From positions 26,647 through 90,646 of the forward strand of contig JAJDCX010000060.1 of the NCBI GenBank assembly GCA_029260615.1: DNA of 64,000 nt. Direction: 5' to 3'. The notes beneath the pieces are model-generated. The model was not told the origin of the DNA, ran no database searches, and worked only from the letters and a program-made list of their open reading frames with translations. Shown here one piece after another: positions 1-9,190 of this stretch. Made by a program: the position numbers and the translations under genes. The DNA comes from Phycisphaeraceae bacterium (GTDB lineage: Bacteria; Planctomycetota; Phycisphaerae; Phycisphaerales; Phycisphaeraceae). Position 1 is the first letter of the stretch, and each line of letters opens with the position of its first letter.

Positions 1-233
1 ATCCCGCAGCCGCGATCCGCCAACAGCTTCACGATGTTCAGGTTCCCACAGCTCTTGATCGAGTAACAGATGATCGGGGCCAACTCCGCAAACGCCGAAG
101 CCAGTGCATCGTAGTGCCGCTCGAATGTTGCTTTTGAGTAGATGTAGACAGGCGAACCCACCTTGGCCATGATGTCGTCCACCGCCACATCTTCACAGAA
201 CAGTTGGCCGTCTCGGTATTGAAAAAAGTCCAT
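1..233 (-). CDS. lysA: Diaminopimelate decarboxylase, N-terminal fragment
   Basis: Only the first 77 codons lie in the window; the gene runs off the left edge. Translation from the ATG at 233 opens MDFFQYRDGQLFCEDVAVDD and continues with GSPVYIYSKATFERHY and ICYSIKSCGNLNIVKLLADR. The last stretch is the first beta strand of an alanine-racemase-fold barrel, where the Lys of CYSIKS is the expected pyridoxal-phosphate Schiff-base lysine (normally CYAVKAN). This family decarboxylates meso-diaminopimelate to lysine in the cytoplasm. The early GTPVYVYS-like motif separates it from ornithine/arginine decarboxylases, but carboxynorspermidine decarboxylase cannot be fully excluded from the N-terminus alone. 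Confidence 0.85.
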   Translation of the reverse strand, partial: MDFFQYRDGQLFCEDVAVDDIMAKVGSPVYIYSKATFERHYDALASAFAELAPIICYSIKSCGNLNIVKLLADRGCG

Positions 234-318
234 CGCGTATCCTTCATTAACAAGCGTCGGGCCTGACATGATAGCCCCTGAACCCGCCGGGTAAACTGCC
301 CACGCCCAAGATGAAATC

Positions 319-894
319 ATGCCCGATATCAGCCCCACACAACCCGGCCGCCGGATCGCCGTACTTGGAACCAGCGGCTGTGGTAAGACCGCCGTCGCCA
401 AACGTCTCGCCGCCACGCTCGGAGTGACCTACATTTGTAGTGACGCGATCTTCTGGGGTCCGAATTGGACGATGACGCCTCCAGATGAACGCTTGACTGA
501 GTATGACCGGGTAACACGGGCCGAGGCATGGACATTTGATGGCAATGTCGATGACCTGTCTGACCACAAGGGGCCACTGATCTTGCAACGGGCCGACACA
601 CTCATCTGGCTGGACCTCCCACGATGGCAGGTCTTCACGCAGGTCTTTCGCCGCACCCTCCGCCGGGCCTGGACCCAAGAACCCCTGTGGCACAACAACC
701 GCGAGAGCTGGCGACTCTCCTTCTTCTCCCGTGAATCCATTTTGCTCTGGTCCATGCAGACCTTCGCCAAGCGCCGAAAACAATACGCCGCACTCTTCGC
801 CGACCCCAACTACGCCCGCCTCATCCGTATCCGCCTAACCTCCCGCCGCCAAGTCGATTCCTGGCTCGCGTCACTGGATAGACCGATCCCCTAG
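319..894 (+). CDS. P-loop kinase of the adenylate kinase / FlaR-like family
   Basis: A 191-residue soluble protein with a Walker A motif GTSGCGKT at residues 17-24 and the following AKRLAATLG helix. Residues 38-60 (YICSDAIFWGPNWTMTPPDE) match the small 'topology modulation protein' (FlaR) type of nucleoside-monophosphate-kinase fold, in which D and W residues follow the second strand. An Arg-rich stretch around residues 100-125 could form the lid. The substrate is unknown; these proteins are usually annotated as adenylate-kinase-like. It ends 11 bp before the cysteine desulfurase on the same strand, so the two are probably co-transcribed. Confidence 0.75.
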   Translation: MPDISPTQPGRRIAVLGTSGCGKTAVAKRLAATLGVTYICSDAIFWGPNWTMTPPDERLTEYDRVTRAEAWTFDGNVDDLSDHKGPLILQRADTLIWLDLPRWQVFTQVFRRTLRRAWTQEPLWHNNRESWRLSFFSRESILLWSMQTFAKRRKQYAALFADPNYARLIRIRLTSRRQVDSWLASLDRPIP

Positions 895-905
895 AATCCC
901 CTCCC

Positions 906-2132
906 ATGGACCTTGTGTATCTCGACAACAACGCCACCACCCAGCCCGCCGACCCCGTCGTTGAGGCTATCCGCCACGCTCAGGAAGAGTTCTGGGCCAA
1001 CCCCTCCAGCGTCCACCGCTTCGGCCAATCGGCACGTCAAAAAATCGAACTGGCCCGTGCGTCCGTCGCAACCCTCCTGGGTACCCACCCCCGCCAGATC
1101 GTCTTCACCTCCGGCGGAACTGAATCAAACAACCTCGCCATCCACGGCATCCTCAACAACGCAACCCCCGGCACCCCCGGTTCCCCCGGCACGCTCATCA
1201 CCAGCCGCATCGAACACTCCGCCATCCGCGAGCCCGCCGAAGCCTTCGGGAAAATTGGCAACACCGTCTGGCTCCCTGTCGGCACCGGCGGGCTGATCGA
1301 TCCGCAGGCCATCACCGACACGATCCTCGCAAACGCTGACGCCGCAGGCCCCGTACTTGTGAGCATCCAATGGGCCAACAACGAGACCGGCACCATCCAG
1401 CCGATCCGCGCCATCGTCGATGCGGTAGAAATCGCACGGAAACAGATCGCCGAAAGCCAGCATGGCCGATCACGCATCTACCTACACGTCGATGCCTGCC
1501 AGGCCGTCGGCAAACTCCCTGTTAACTTAGGCGAATTAGCCATCGACCTGCTCACACTTTCCGCCCACAAGTTCCACGGCCCCAAAGGCGTTGGCGCACT
1601 TTACATCCGCCGCAACCTCCGCCTCCATCGTCATATCCACGGCGGACCCCAGGAACTCAGCCGGCGCGGCGGCACCGAGAACTCCGCCAGCATCATCGGC
1701 CTAGGGGTCGCTGCAGACCTCGCCAAATCGTTCCTCGAGGACCACGATCAACTTACCCACCTCACCGCGCTGCGCGACAAGTTCGAGGCTTCGATCTTGG
1801 CCGCCGTCCCCGGCTCGGTGGTCAACAGCCCCGATGATCGCGGCGATCGCCTCTGGAACACCATCAACATCGCTTTCCCCGGCCTGGAAGCCGAGGCCAT
1901 ACTCATGGGCCTAAGCGAAAAGGGCGTCTGTGCCTCCGCCGGGGCCGCCTGCTCCAGCGGATCACTCGACCCGTCCCCGGTATTGCTGGCGATGGGCGTC
2001 CCCGAACCTCAAGCCCACGGGTCGATCCGCCTCTCCTTAGGCAGGGCCACCACCCAGGCACAACTCGACCACGCACTGAAAATTATCCCCGACGTGGTAC
2101 GCCGACTTGGCCTTGCCATGCCCTCCCCATGA
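906..2132 (+). CDS. Cysteine desulfurase (NifS/IscS family)
   Basis: A 408-residue class V PLP aminotransferase that removes sulfur from cysteine as a persulfide for Fe-S cluster or thio-cofactor assembly. It opens VYLDNNATTQPADPVV, the family signature. Other marks are TSGGTESNN (67-75), the PLP-facing HVDACQAVGK (194-203), the Schiff-base lysine K222 in LSAHKFHGPKG, and the mobile-loop catalytic cysteine C349 in AGAACSSGSLDPS. The short loop with SSGSLDPS resembles group I (NifS/IscS) rather than SufS. No scaffold (iscU/nifU) is adjacent, so its dedicated pathway cannot be told here. Confidence 0.93.
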   Translation: MDLVYLDNNATTQPADPVVEAIRHAQEEFWANPSSVHRFGQSARQKIELARASVATLLGTHPRQIVFTSGGTESNNLAIHGILNNATPGTPGSPGTLITSRIEHSAIREPAEAFGKIGNTVWLPVGTGGLIDPQAITDTILANADAAGPVLVSIQWANNETGTIQPIRAIVDAVEIARKQIAESQHGRSRIYLHVDACQAVGKLPVNLGELAIDLLTLSAHKFHGPKGVGALYIRRNLRLHRHIHGGPQELSRRGGTENSASIIGLGVAADLAKSFLEDHDQLTHLTALRDKFEASILAAVPGSVVNSPDDRGDRLWNTINIAFPGLEAEAILMGLSEKGVCASAGAACSSGSLDPSPVLLAMGVPEPQAHGSIRLSLGRATTQAQLDHALKIIPDVVRRLGLAMPSP

Positions 2133-2208
2133 ACGCCGCGCTTTACCTGCCGACGATCCTGACGCACAATAGGGTTGTCCCTTTCGTGTTGGATGAGGTG
2201 GTTGCTTT

Positions 2209-4461
2209 ATGCAGTCTATGACGTGGACGATGTCCAGATTGGGCAGCCGGTTTAACCTGCTGTTCGAGCCCTACAAGAATCGGGTCATGCACTCGGCGCT
2301 CGGCCGGTTCCTCGATCAACCGCTAGACCTCATGGTCGGCCTGATCGAGCCCGACGGCACGCACCGCGTCCTGCCATTCACCCTTCAAGGCGAACCACTC
2401 TCCAACCCCGAGCAGTTCGAGCGGATGAACTCCGTCACCTTCCGGGGCTACAGCGAAAAGCACAACCTCCGTTTCGAGTTCAACGTCCACGCCGTGTTCT
2501 ACCCCCAGGACGAACGCCTGTGCATCATGCCCGCCTTCTACCTGGAGATGCGAGTCAACCCCGTCCACCGCATCCGCTGGCACGAGGCCACCAAGCCACC
2601 ACAGAAGGTCAAGCTCTTCATCCGCCTCGGCCGCCCCGACACCACCATCACCGCCACGCCCGACGCCGACGGCCAGCCCGCGTCGATCGACCTCACCTAC
2701 ACCAACTCACTGACACCCCGCAGCGACCAGTTCGCTCTACCCATTGGCGTCGATGGCGCCCCCGAACGCTCCGTCGATGCCCGTGAACGCATCGTCAGCC
2801 TCAACCCCGGCTGCGAAGTGATGGATGGCGGGCAAGGCCTCATCCACGAATTACCCGTCACCGATGCCGGCAGCGGCACCAAGTGGCGTCTGGTCTGGGG
2901 CGCCCACGTCGCCGACAACATCCTCAAGGTCAAACACCACGGCCAGGTGCGCGACGCCACCTTCCGATACAACAACGCCTGGGACAACCTCGACGACGTC
3001 ATCAGCGAGGCAACCGACACCCGCGACCAACGCCTCGCCCTCTCACGCCGATTCGAGAAACTCCTCGAACAGGCGCCCATGGACACCGCACAGTCCCACC
3101 TCTTGGCACAGAGTTTCCAGGCCTGGCTAAGCAACACCTTCTGGTGCGACATCCACGAAGACGAAAACAACCGTACCGAATGGTTCGGTGCATGGGAAGG
3201 CTCCTGCGCCTACCTTGGAACGCTCGACGTCGAATACAACATCGCGCTGCTCTACCTCACCCTCTGGCCAAAACTTTTAGGCATGCAGTTCGCCCAGTGG
3301 GCCGAGCAGGAAAAAACCCACGCACCCTCCAACGGCAGCTTCCTCAGCCACGACCTCGGTGCCGGCGTCAACGCACTGGGACAGGCCTACCCCCACGACA
3401 TGGAGGTAGAGGAAAACTGCAACTTCCTGCTCCTGCTCCAGGCCTACACCCGCTGGACCGGCCGCGACCTCGCCGCCAAAACCGCCGCACCCCTCACCGC
3501 CCGCCTCGCCAAGTACCTCATCTGGTCCGACCGTGACGCCTCCGGCTTCCCCTCCCAAGGCGTCGCCAACACCATCGACGACGCAAGCCCAGCCATCCAA
3601 TCCGCACGCAAGCAGACCTACCTCGCTGTCAAACGACTCGCCGCACTCAAGGCAGCAGCCGACCTGCTCAAACTCGCCGACGCCGACAACGAACTCGCCG
3701 ACCGCTGCGACTCACTCGCCAGCGATAACCTAAAACAGATCGAAGCCGCCGCCTGGCTCGGCGACCACTACGCCGTCTGCGTCGACAAGTCCGCTGTCGG
3801 CGTCATCGACGCCTGGACCGGGAAACCCCTCCCATACGACACACTCCCCGGCTGGGACGCCTACTCCATCTACACCGGCAACGGCCTGCTGCTCCCCTTC
3901 ATGGTCGGACGACCCGAGCTGCTCAACCACAAACGACTACGCCAGGACATCTCCAGCTCACAAAGAGAAAACGCCACACGCTACGGCTGCGGCCACACCT
4001 CCGCCGAATCCGACAACGTCTGGATCAGCCAAAACCTCTGGCGCGACACACTCGCCCAATATATCAAGCTCAGACCCCTCTCCGCTCAGTACTACTGGGA
4101 CATGCAGGTCATGAGCAACACCGGCCCAAACTCCATGGGCTACACCGACACCTACATCAACAACTACCTCACCTTCAACCCTCGAGGCATCGCCGTCATC
4201 GGCCACCTCCTCGCCGCACCAAGACTCGTCATCGACCGCAAAGCCCCAGGCGGACCCTACATCACCGTCGATCCCGACCGACACAAGCCCCAACGCTGGC
4301 CGCTCTTCCCACTCGCCGACTGGCGCGCCGGCAAGATCCCCGTCTGCGTCATCGACCACAAGGGCCGCGTCACCATCGAAGGCCAGATCGATCCCGTCAT
4401 CGTCCACGGCAACTCCCCCGACAACGACAGCACCCCCAGCGGTACACAGTTGATCGGGTAG
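2209..4461 (+). CDS. Clan GH-O type glycoside hydrolase (GH52/GH116-like)
   Basis: A 750-residue protein with an N-terminal beta-sandwich half (about 1-250) and a C-terminal (alpha/alpha)6-barrel half (about 290-710). The segment AWEGSCAYLGTLDVEYN (328-344) followed by LYLTLWPKL resembles the nucleophile region of GH116 and GH52 enzymes, with E330 the candidate nucleophile. GVANTIDDASPAIQSARKQT (451-470) resembles the acid/base region, with D457 or D458 as candidate. SHDLGAGVNALGQAYPHD and SDNVWISQNLWRD are also GH52-like. There is no signal peptide, so it would act on intracellular oligosaccharides such as beta-xylosides or beta-glucosides. The family call rests on remembered motifs and the sugar specificity is open. 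Confidence 0.6.
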   Translation: MQSMTWTMSRLGSRFNLLFEPYKNRVMHSALGRFLDQPLDLMVGLIEPDGTHRVLPFTLQGEPLSNPEQFERMNSVTFRGYSEKHNLRFEFNVHAVFYPQDERLCIMPAFYLEMRVNPVHRIRWHEATKPPQKVKLFIRLGRPDTTITATPDADGQPASIDLTYTNSLTPRSDQFALPIGVDGAPERSVDARERIVSLNPGCEVMDGGQGLIHELPVTDAGSGTKWRLVWGAHVADNILKVKHHGQVRDATFRYNNAWDNLDDVISEATDTRDQRLALSRRFEKLLEQAPMDTAQSHLLAQSFQAWLSNTFWCDIHEDENNRTEWFGAWEGSCAYLGTLDVEYNIALLYLTLWPKLLGMQFAQWAEQEKTHAPSNGSFLSHDLGAGVNALGQAYPHDMEVEENCNFLLLLQAYTRWTGRDLAAKTAAPLTARLAKYLIWSDRDASGFPSQGVANTIDDASPAIQSARKQTYLAVKRLAALKAAADLLKLADADNELADRCDSLASDNLKQIEAAAWLGDHYAVCVDKSAVGVIDAWTGKPLPYDTLPGWDAYSIYTGNGLLLPFMVGRPELLNHKRLRQDISSSQRENATRYGCGHTSAESDNVWISQNLWRDTLAQYIKLRPLSAQYYWDMQVMSNTGPNSMGYTDTYINNYLTFNPRGIAVIGHLLAAPRLVIDRKAPGGPYITVDPDRHKPQRWPLFPLADWRAGKIPVCVIDHKGRVTIEGQIDPVIVHGNSPDNDSTPSGTQLIG

Positions 4462-4535
4462 CCGTAAATTGTCCACGGTAGGTGCCGCCCTCGACACACC
4501 GTAGATGAACGTGTGAGATCTCCCAGAATCCGTAT

Positions 4536-5069
4536 CTACTCCCCGATCCCCAAATCCGCCTTTGTCAACAGACTGTCGAACCCATACCCCGCCGACTCAA
4601 TATTCTCACGCGCGCCTTCCTGCCGATCGATCACCGCGATGATCTTCACAATCTTCGCGCCCATCTCCGTCAGCGTCTGCGCCGCTTCGAGCACCTGGCC
4701 TCCGGTCGTCGCGATGTCTTCGAGGATCACCACGCGATCCCCCGGGTTCAGTGCCCCCTCGACCTGCTTGGCCGTCCCGTACCCCTTCTTCTGATTGCGG
4801 ATCAGCACGGCGGGTATATCCGCCGAAATGCTGGTGGCGCTCACGATCGGGATCCCACCCAGCTCCGCACCCGCCAACCGATCCACCCCGCCGGCCACCT
4901 CAGCGACACGCCCAGCAAAACGCTCCGCCAACGCCGCCAGCACATCCGGCTGCGTCTGAAACAGGTACTTGTCAAGGTAATACTTGCTTTTCCGCCCCGA
5001 GCGAAGCGTGAAGTCGCCCCGCAACAAGGCCGAGTCGGTAATGCGCTGGATCAGTTGTTCATCAGTCAT
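4536..5069 (-). CDS. pyrE: Orotate phosphoribosyltransferase
   Basis: A 177-residue type I phosphoribosyltransferase that joins orotate to PRPP in UMP synthesis. It shows the N-terminal ALLRGDFTLRSGRKSKYYLDK, in which FxLxSGxxSxYYLD is the family signature, and the PRPP-binding loop VVILEDIATTGGQV. It converges on the upstream glycosidase with a gap of about 75 bp, and no other pyrimidine gene is nearby. Length and motifs are normal for short bacterial PyrE proteins. Confidence 0.93.
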   Translation of the reverse strand: MTDEQLIQRITDSALLRGDFTLRSGRKSKYYLDKYLFQTQPDVLAALAERFAGRVAEVAGGVDRLAGAELGGIPIVSATSISADIPAVLIRNQKKGYGTAKQVEGALNPGDRVVILEDIATTGGQVLEAAQTLTEMGAKIVKIIAVIDRQEGARENIESAGYGFDSLLTKADLGIGE

Positions 5070-5184
5070 GGCCCAAGTCTAGGATGGAATGCAAAACGTC
5101 GAAAGTCCAAACCCCACACGCACAACATCAAAAACCGTATCCAACCCTCGCTTGCGGCTTAGCGCTCCCCCCAGACCCTAAACC

Positions 5185-6423
5185 CTAAACCCCCTCCATC
5201 TCCCCACTACTGCGGTCCTTGAACACAAACGCGAACAATACCGCCGAAACCCCCGCCGCCACCGCTGCCCACCCAAACACCGCAAGTGTCCCCGACTCCG
5301 AGGACTGCGAGACCAGCCCAGCCATCAGGCTCCCGGTGATCCGCCCCGTCCCATAGACCAGCATCAAAAAAAGCGCCTGGATCGAATTGCGATACGCCGG
5401 CTCAGCCCGGTGATTCAAATACACCGGCGGCGCAACATGCGCCACCAGCACCATCAGCCCGTGAACCGCCTGCGTACCCACCGCTACCCCAAGCGTCGGC
5501 ATCCACGCCAGCAACGCCATCCGTAACGCCGCCGCCGTCACCCCGATCGTCATCAACCACTTCAATCCAAACCGCTTGACCAGCCACGCGAACGCCAATA
5601 TGTATCCCACCTCTAGCAACACCCCCACCGTGGAGATCGGCCCAAGCCATTGATTCCCCACCCCGATCTCCCGCGTCAGGTAGATCGGATAAAAACTGTA
5701 GTACGCCCCCGCTGAAATTTGCACCAGCCACATCGCCACACAAAACAAAGCTATGTCCGGTTGGAGCATCCGCCGTAACGCCTGCATCGTCGGCGTCCCA
5801 CGACCGTCCTTCTTAGGCGGATTCAAAACCGGCACCTCCGCACTCGGGTCTGAAGTCCCCACCGCGCCACGTGTCTTCGGCAACCACCTCGCGTTACACA
5901 CCGCCAGCAATCCGATCACCGATCCACACGCCAGCGACGCACCGATCGGTGCCCCCACCGCATCCGTCATCAACACATACAACACGATCGACGGTGCGAT
6001 GAACCCGACCGTTCCATACACCCTGACCCGGTGGTAGGGCACGACCGCCAGCCCCGCCTCCTGCCGCCGGCTTTGCTCCGTAAACGTCAGCCCGTCCTGC
6101 AAAGACGTGGCGGGGACAAAAGCCAACCAGAACAGCCCGTGAATCACCAAAATCCACCAGAAATCATGGCACGCCAACAACCACGCCAGCGCCACCGAGG
6201 TCGCGATGAACACCCCCGCCAGCAGCGTCCGGTTCTCCACACGCAGATCCGCCAGCAGCCCCGTCAGCACCGGCGTTAACAACACCGCGAAACCACCCAG
6301 ACTCATCACAAACCCGACCTCCGCATCGCTCAGCCCGCGCTCGGTAAAATACACCGGCAGATAAGGCAGCACACTGCCCATCACCGCAAACGTCAGAAAA
6401 AATTGAGCCTTGATCGAACGCAA
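5185..6423 (-). CDS. MFS transporter of the HcaT/NupG-like (MFS_1_like) type
   Basis: A 412-residue protein with about twelve hydrophobic segments. The N-terminus (QFFLTFAVMGSVLPYLPVYF, then ERGLSDAEVGFVMSLGG) is typical of the phenylpropionate/nucleoside-permease branch of the major facilitator superfamily, with a loop GLLADLRVENRTLLAG after TM2. A cytoplasmic insert at about residues 190-220 separates the two six-helix bundles. The substrate is not predictable. The only start that keeps TM1 intact is a TTG at 6423, with no clear Shine-Dalgarno. The gene lies between pyrE and the Bax inhibitor gene on the same strand, but the gaps of 115-138 bp argue against tight coupling. Confidence 0.8.
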   Translation of the reverse strand: MRSIKAQFFLTFAVMGSVLPYLPVYFTERGLSDAEVGFVMSLGGFAVLLTPVLTGLLADLRVENRTLLAGVFIATSVALAWLLACHDFWWILVIHGLFWLAFVPATSLQDGLTFTEQSRRQEAGLAVVPYHRVRVYGTVGFIAPSIVLYVLMTDAVGAPIGASLACGSVIGLLAVCNARWLPKTRGAVGTSDPSAEVPVLNPPKKDGRGTPTMQALRRMLQPDIALFCVAMWLVQISAGAYYSFYPIYLTREIGVGNQWLGPISTVGVLLEVGYILAFAWLVKRFGLKWLMTIGVTAAALRMALLAWMPTLGVAVGTQAVHGLMVLVAHVAPPVYLNHRAEPAYRNSIQALFLMLVYGTGRITGSLMAGLVSQSSESGTLAVFGWAAVAAGVSAVLFAFVFKDRSSGEMEGV

Positions 6424-6561
6424 AGTAGGGGGGTCGAGTCTGGGGTCCAGGGTTCAGAGGCTAGGTTATAAATACGGTATCCACCAACGCCAGTTCTAAT
6501 CGCAACGAAGGGCCGGGTACTTTTACTATCCGGTATCGAGCGATCTAACTAGCTTCGCCCT

Positions 6562-7317
6562 CTATCTCTCTTTCAACTTCGCCAACAGACGCAGGATCTC
6601 CAGGTACAGCCAGATCAGCGTCACCAGCAAACCAAACGCGCCGTACCACTCCATGTATTTCGGTGCGCCACGCTCCACTCCGTTCTCAATAAAGTCGAAG
6701 TCCAGCACCAAATTCAACGCCGCGATGACGATCACCACCACGCTGAACCCGATCCCAAACAGCCCCGAGTCGTGGATGAAACCAATCTGGACCCCGAACA
6801 TCCCCAACACGAACGACGCCATGTACAACAGCATCACCGCCCCCGTCGCCGCCGTGACCCCCAGCTTAAAATTCTCCGTCGCCTTAATCAGCCCGCTGGT
6901 GTACGCCATCAACAACGCCGCCAGCGTCCCAAACGTCAGCCCCACCGCCTGCACCACGATCCCCGGGTAACGCTGCTCGAACATCGCCGAGATCGCTCCC
7001 AGAAACAGCCCCTGACAAGCCGCGTAGATCGGCGCGGTGTAAGGCGAAGCCGAAGGCTTGAACGCCGTGATTAATCCAAAGATCAGCCCCCCAACCACCC
7101 CCCCGATCAACCAGGGAACCACCGCCCCAAGGCTCTGGGACTGGCCGGTCATCTTCCAGGTAAACGCACCCGCCGCAACCAAAATCACCAGCAGGAACCC
7201 GGTCTTGGTCACCGTCCCCTGCAGGCTCATCAGGTCCGATCTCTCCTGGGTATCAAAATCAACCCCGAAGTCACTAAAAGTCTTGTCGTTCAATGCCGGG
7301 TTCGCGGTCCGCATCAT
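6562..7317 (-). CDS. Bax inhibitor-1/YccA family membrane protein
   Basis: A 251-residue protein with seven hydrophobic segments after a soluble N-terminus. The opening MMRTANPALNDKTFSDFG and a C-terminal EWYGAFGLLVTLIWLYLEIL segment are characteristic of the bacterial Bax1-I subfamily, in which the motif RTANPALNDKTF is very conserved. Homologues are pH-sensitive calcium leak channels; the physiological role in planctomycetes is unknown. It is transcribed away from the guanylyltransferase gene across a 413-bp divergent intergenic region. Two adjacent ATG codons (7317 and 7314) can serve as start. Confidence 0.88.
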   Translation of the reverse strand: MMRTANPALNDKTFSDFGVDFDTQERSDLMSLQGTVTKTGFLLVILVAAGAFTWKMTGQSQSLGAVVPWLIGGVVGGLIFGLITAFKPSASPYTAPIYAACQGLFLGAISAMFEQRYPGIVVQAVGLTFGTLAALLMAYTSGLIKATENFKLGVTAATGAVMLLYMASFVLGMFGVQIGFIHDSGLFGIGFSVVVIVIAALNLVLDFDFIENGVERGAPKYMEWYGAFGLLVTLIWLYLEILRLLAKLKER

Positions 7318-7374
7318 GCTGGGCCCCTAGGTACAGTTAAATTCAGATCAACCCACGATCATATCCGATCCGCC

Positions 7375-7540
7375 CGGCAACCCACCGCCGCACTTCCACC
7401 ACAAACCTCACCGGTAGCACTACCACCCGCCATCACCCACCGGCAGTACCCCCACAACCATCACTACCGACATAACCACCGATACCCCCACCGACATTAC
7501 TGCCTACCCATTCAACACCCACACCGACCCCTAAAGACCA
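7375..7540. other. A/C-rich, G-poor intergenic tract
   Basis: The 413-bp divergent gap between the Bax inhibitor and guanylyltransferase genes contains about 165 bp whose plus strand is nearly all A and C, with ACC/CAC/ACCG words in irregular array and very little G. It codes for nothing plausible. The strand asymmetry would make a C-rich, G-poor plus-strand RNA, the composition favoured by Rho loading. AT-rich sequence follows at about 7540-7560 (TTATAAGATAACGGC), where a promoter for the guanylyltransferase gene could lie. Confidence 0.4.
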
Positions 7541-7730
7541 GTTATAAGATAACGGCTAAATGTTGTGGGGATTCAGTTGGCACGCGGACATCCGTCGGGA
7601 TCGCATCTGGGTGGGGATATCGTGGCCGGGTAGGGGGCTTGCCGAATTGCCACCCCACGGCGTCCGCTTTACTCTATCGGGCCAGAAACGGTTGTTCCCC
7701 GAGCCCCGAACCCCGATACCCGACCACACC

Positions 7731-8828
7731 ATGCGTTACGCCCTCATCATCGCCGGCGGATCGGGCACCCGGCTCTGGCCGATGTCCACCCGGGGACTCC
7801 CCAAGCAACTCATCTCCTTCATCGACGGCAAGAGCCTCCTGCAAGTCGCCATGCAAAGACTCAAAGGCCTCGTCCCCGATGAGCAAATCTACATCTGTGC
7901 CGGCGAATCTCAACGACAGGCCATGCTCGACGGCCTCCCAGGCCTGACCCCCGACCGCTTCATCGGCGAACCCTGCGGACGCGACACCCTCAACGCTGTT
8001 GGACTCGGCGCCGCCGTACTCGGCCGCAACGACGAGAACGCCATCGTCGCCGTCTTCACCGCAGACCACCTCATCGAACCGCAAGACCAGTTCCGCCAGA
8101 TCGTCGAGGCCGGCTACCAGGTTGCCGAGGAACAACCCCACACCCTCGTCACCTTCGGCATCGCCCCCACACACCCCGCCACGGGCTACGGCTACCTCCA
8201 ACTCGGCGAACCCCTCGGGCAGCACGGCGCTTACGTCGTCAACGAGTTCAAAGAAAAACCAGACCTCGACACCGCCACCGCTTACCACAAAGCAGGCCCC
8301 GAAAAATACCTCTGGAACTCCGGCATGTTCGTCTGGCGCAGCAGCGCACTGATGGACTGCATCCGACGCTTCTGCCCGGATAACTACCTGGGCATCTCCG
8401 AGTGCGCCGACGCCTGGGACTCCGACCAACGCACCGAAACACTCGAACGCATCTACCCCACACTTGCCAAGGTCAGCGTCGACTACGCCATCATGGAACC
8501 CGCCAGCAAGGACCACCGCGCCAAGGTCGTCGCCGTCCCCATGCCCCTAAGCTGGCTCGATGTCGGCTCCTGGCCCGCGTTCGCAGAAACACTCGACAAG
8601 GACGACACAGGCAACACCACCGACGGCGGCAAAGCCCTCCTGCTCGACTCCAGAAACACCCTCATCGCCTCCAACGACCCCAACCACCTCATCACCGCCA
8701 TCGGCTGCGAAGACCTCGTCATCATCCACACCCCAAACGCTACCTTAGTCTGCAAAGCAGACCACGCCGAAAAAATCAAAGACCTCCACAAACAGGTCGG
8801 CGAAAAGTTCGGCGAAGAGTGGCTGTGA
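7731..8828 (+). CDS. manC: Mannose-1-phosphate guanylyltransferase
   Basis: A 365-residue nucleotidyltransferase producing GDP-mannose from mannose-1-phosphate and GTP. It begins MRYALIIAGGSGTRLWPMST and continues RGLPKQLISF, the pyrophosphorylase signature GGxGTRLWPxS...PKQ. FTADHLIEP, NEFKEKPD, YLWNSGMFVWR and the C-terminal VDYAIMEPASK and LSWLDVGSW are all family blocks. The cupin/isomerase domain of bifunctional AlgA is missing, so this is the single-domain type. An in-frame upstream extension to 7560 is unlikely because the motif starts exactly at the ATG at 7731. The product could feed the GDP-mannose dehydrogenase at 41.6-42.9 kb. Confidence 0.9.
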   Translation: MRYALIIAGGSGTRLWPMSTRGLPKQLISFIDGKSLLQVAMQRLKGLVPDEQIYICAGESQRQAMLDGLPGLTPDRFIGEPCGRDTLNAVGLGAAVLGRNDENAIVAVFTADHLIEPQDQFRQIVEAGYQVAEEQPHTLVTFGIAPTHPATGYGYLQLGEPLGQHGAYVVNEFKEKPDLDTATAYHKAGPEKYLWNSGMFVWRSSALMDCIRRFCPDNYLGISECADAWDSDQRTETLERIYPTLAKVSVDYAIMEPASKDHRAKVVAVPMPLSWLDVGSWPAFAETLDKDDTGNTTDGGKALLLDSRNTLIASNDPNHLITAIGCEDLVIIHTPNATLVCKADHAEKIKDLHKQVGEKFGEEWL

Positions 8829-8842
8829 CACATAGACTCAGG

Positions 8843-8864
8843 CTTGCCCGGGGCTTGCCCGGGG
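8843..8864 (+). repeat. Tandem 11-bp repeat downstream of manC
   Basis: CTTGCCCGGGG occurs twice head to tail 15 bp after the manC stop. Because CCCGGG is self-complementary, the two copies can pair as a short GC hairpin. No T run follows, so use as a terminator is uncertain. Confidence 0.4.
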
Positions 8865-8913
8865 CGTGCTATTATGCCTATGATTCCTAGTGTATTTACT
8901 CGGAGATTATGGC

Positions 8914-9099
8914 ATGGAAGACAAGGTCAAGACGATTGAGCAAGACCTATTGGTTCAACGCATCGAGCGGGTCGTATATGACCCGGATCGCTTTGAGACA
9001 ATTTCGATCGTCTTGATGGTTCTTGGTTGTATGCTGTTTACCATGTTCATGATTAGCTGGATGGTTTATAAGCTCATTTCGTACATCAATGTCGATTGA
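8914..9099 (+). CDS. Small single-pass membrane protein
   Basis: A 61-residue protein with a charged N-terminal half (MEDKVKTIEQDLLVQRIERV, then YDPDRFE) and one long hydrophobic helix (about residues 34-56, ending WMVYKLISYINVD). The ATG at 8914 is preferred over the upstream GTG at 8890 because GGAG at 8902-8905 sits eight bases before it. The gene is more AT-rich than its neighbours. The function is not recognised. It lies alone between manC and ruvX. Confidence 0.65.
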   Translation: MEDKVKTIEQDLLVQRIERVVYDPDRFETISIVLMVLGCMLFTMFMISWMVYKLISYINVD

Positions 9100-9190
9100 A
9101 TCGATTTCTTGTCCCGCCAAACCACTCTTGCTTCTTCGCGTTCTTGGCGTCTTCGCGGTTCGCCCCTCTTAATCCCGTACAATCCCCCCC

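Noticed and set aside
5176..5192. CCCTAAACCCTAAACCC, like a telomere repeat
   Set aside because: Only two units, in a short bacterial intergenic stretch that is otherwise plain; no further copies nearby.
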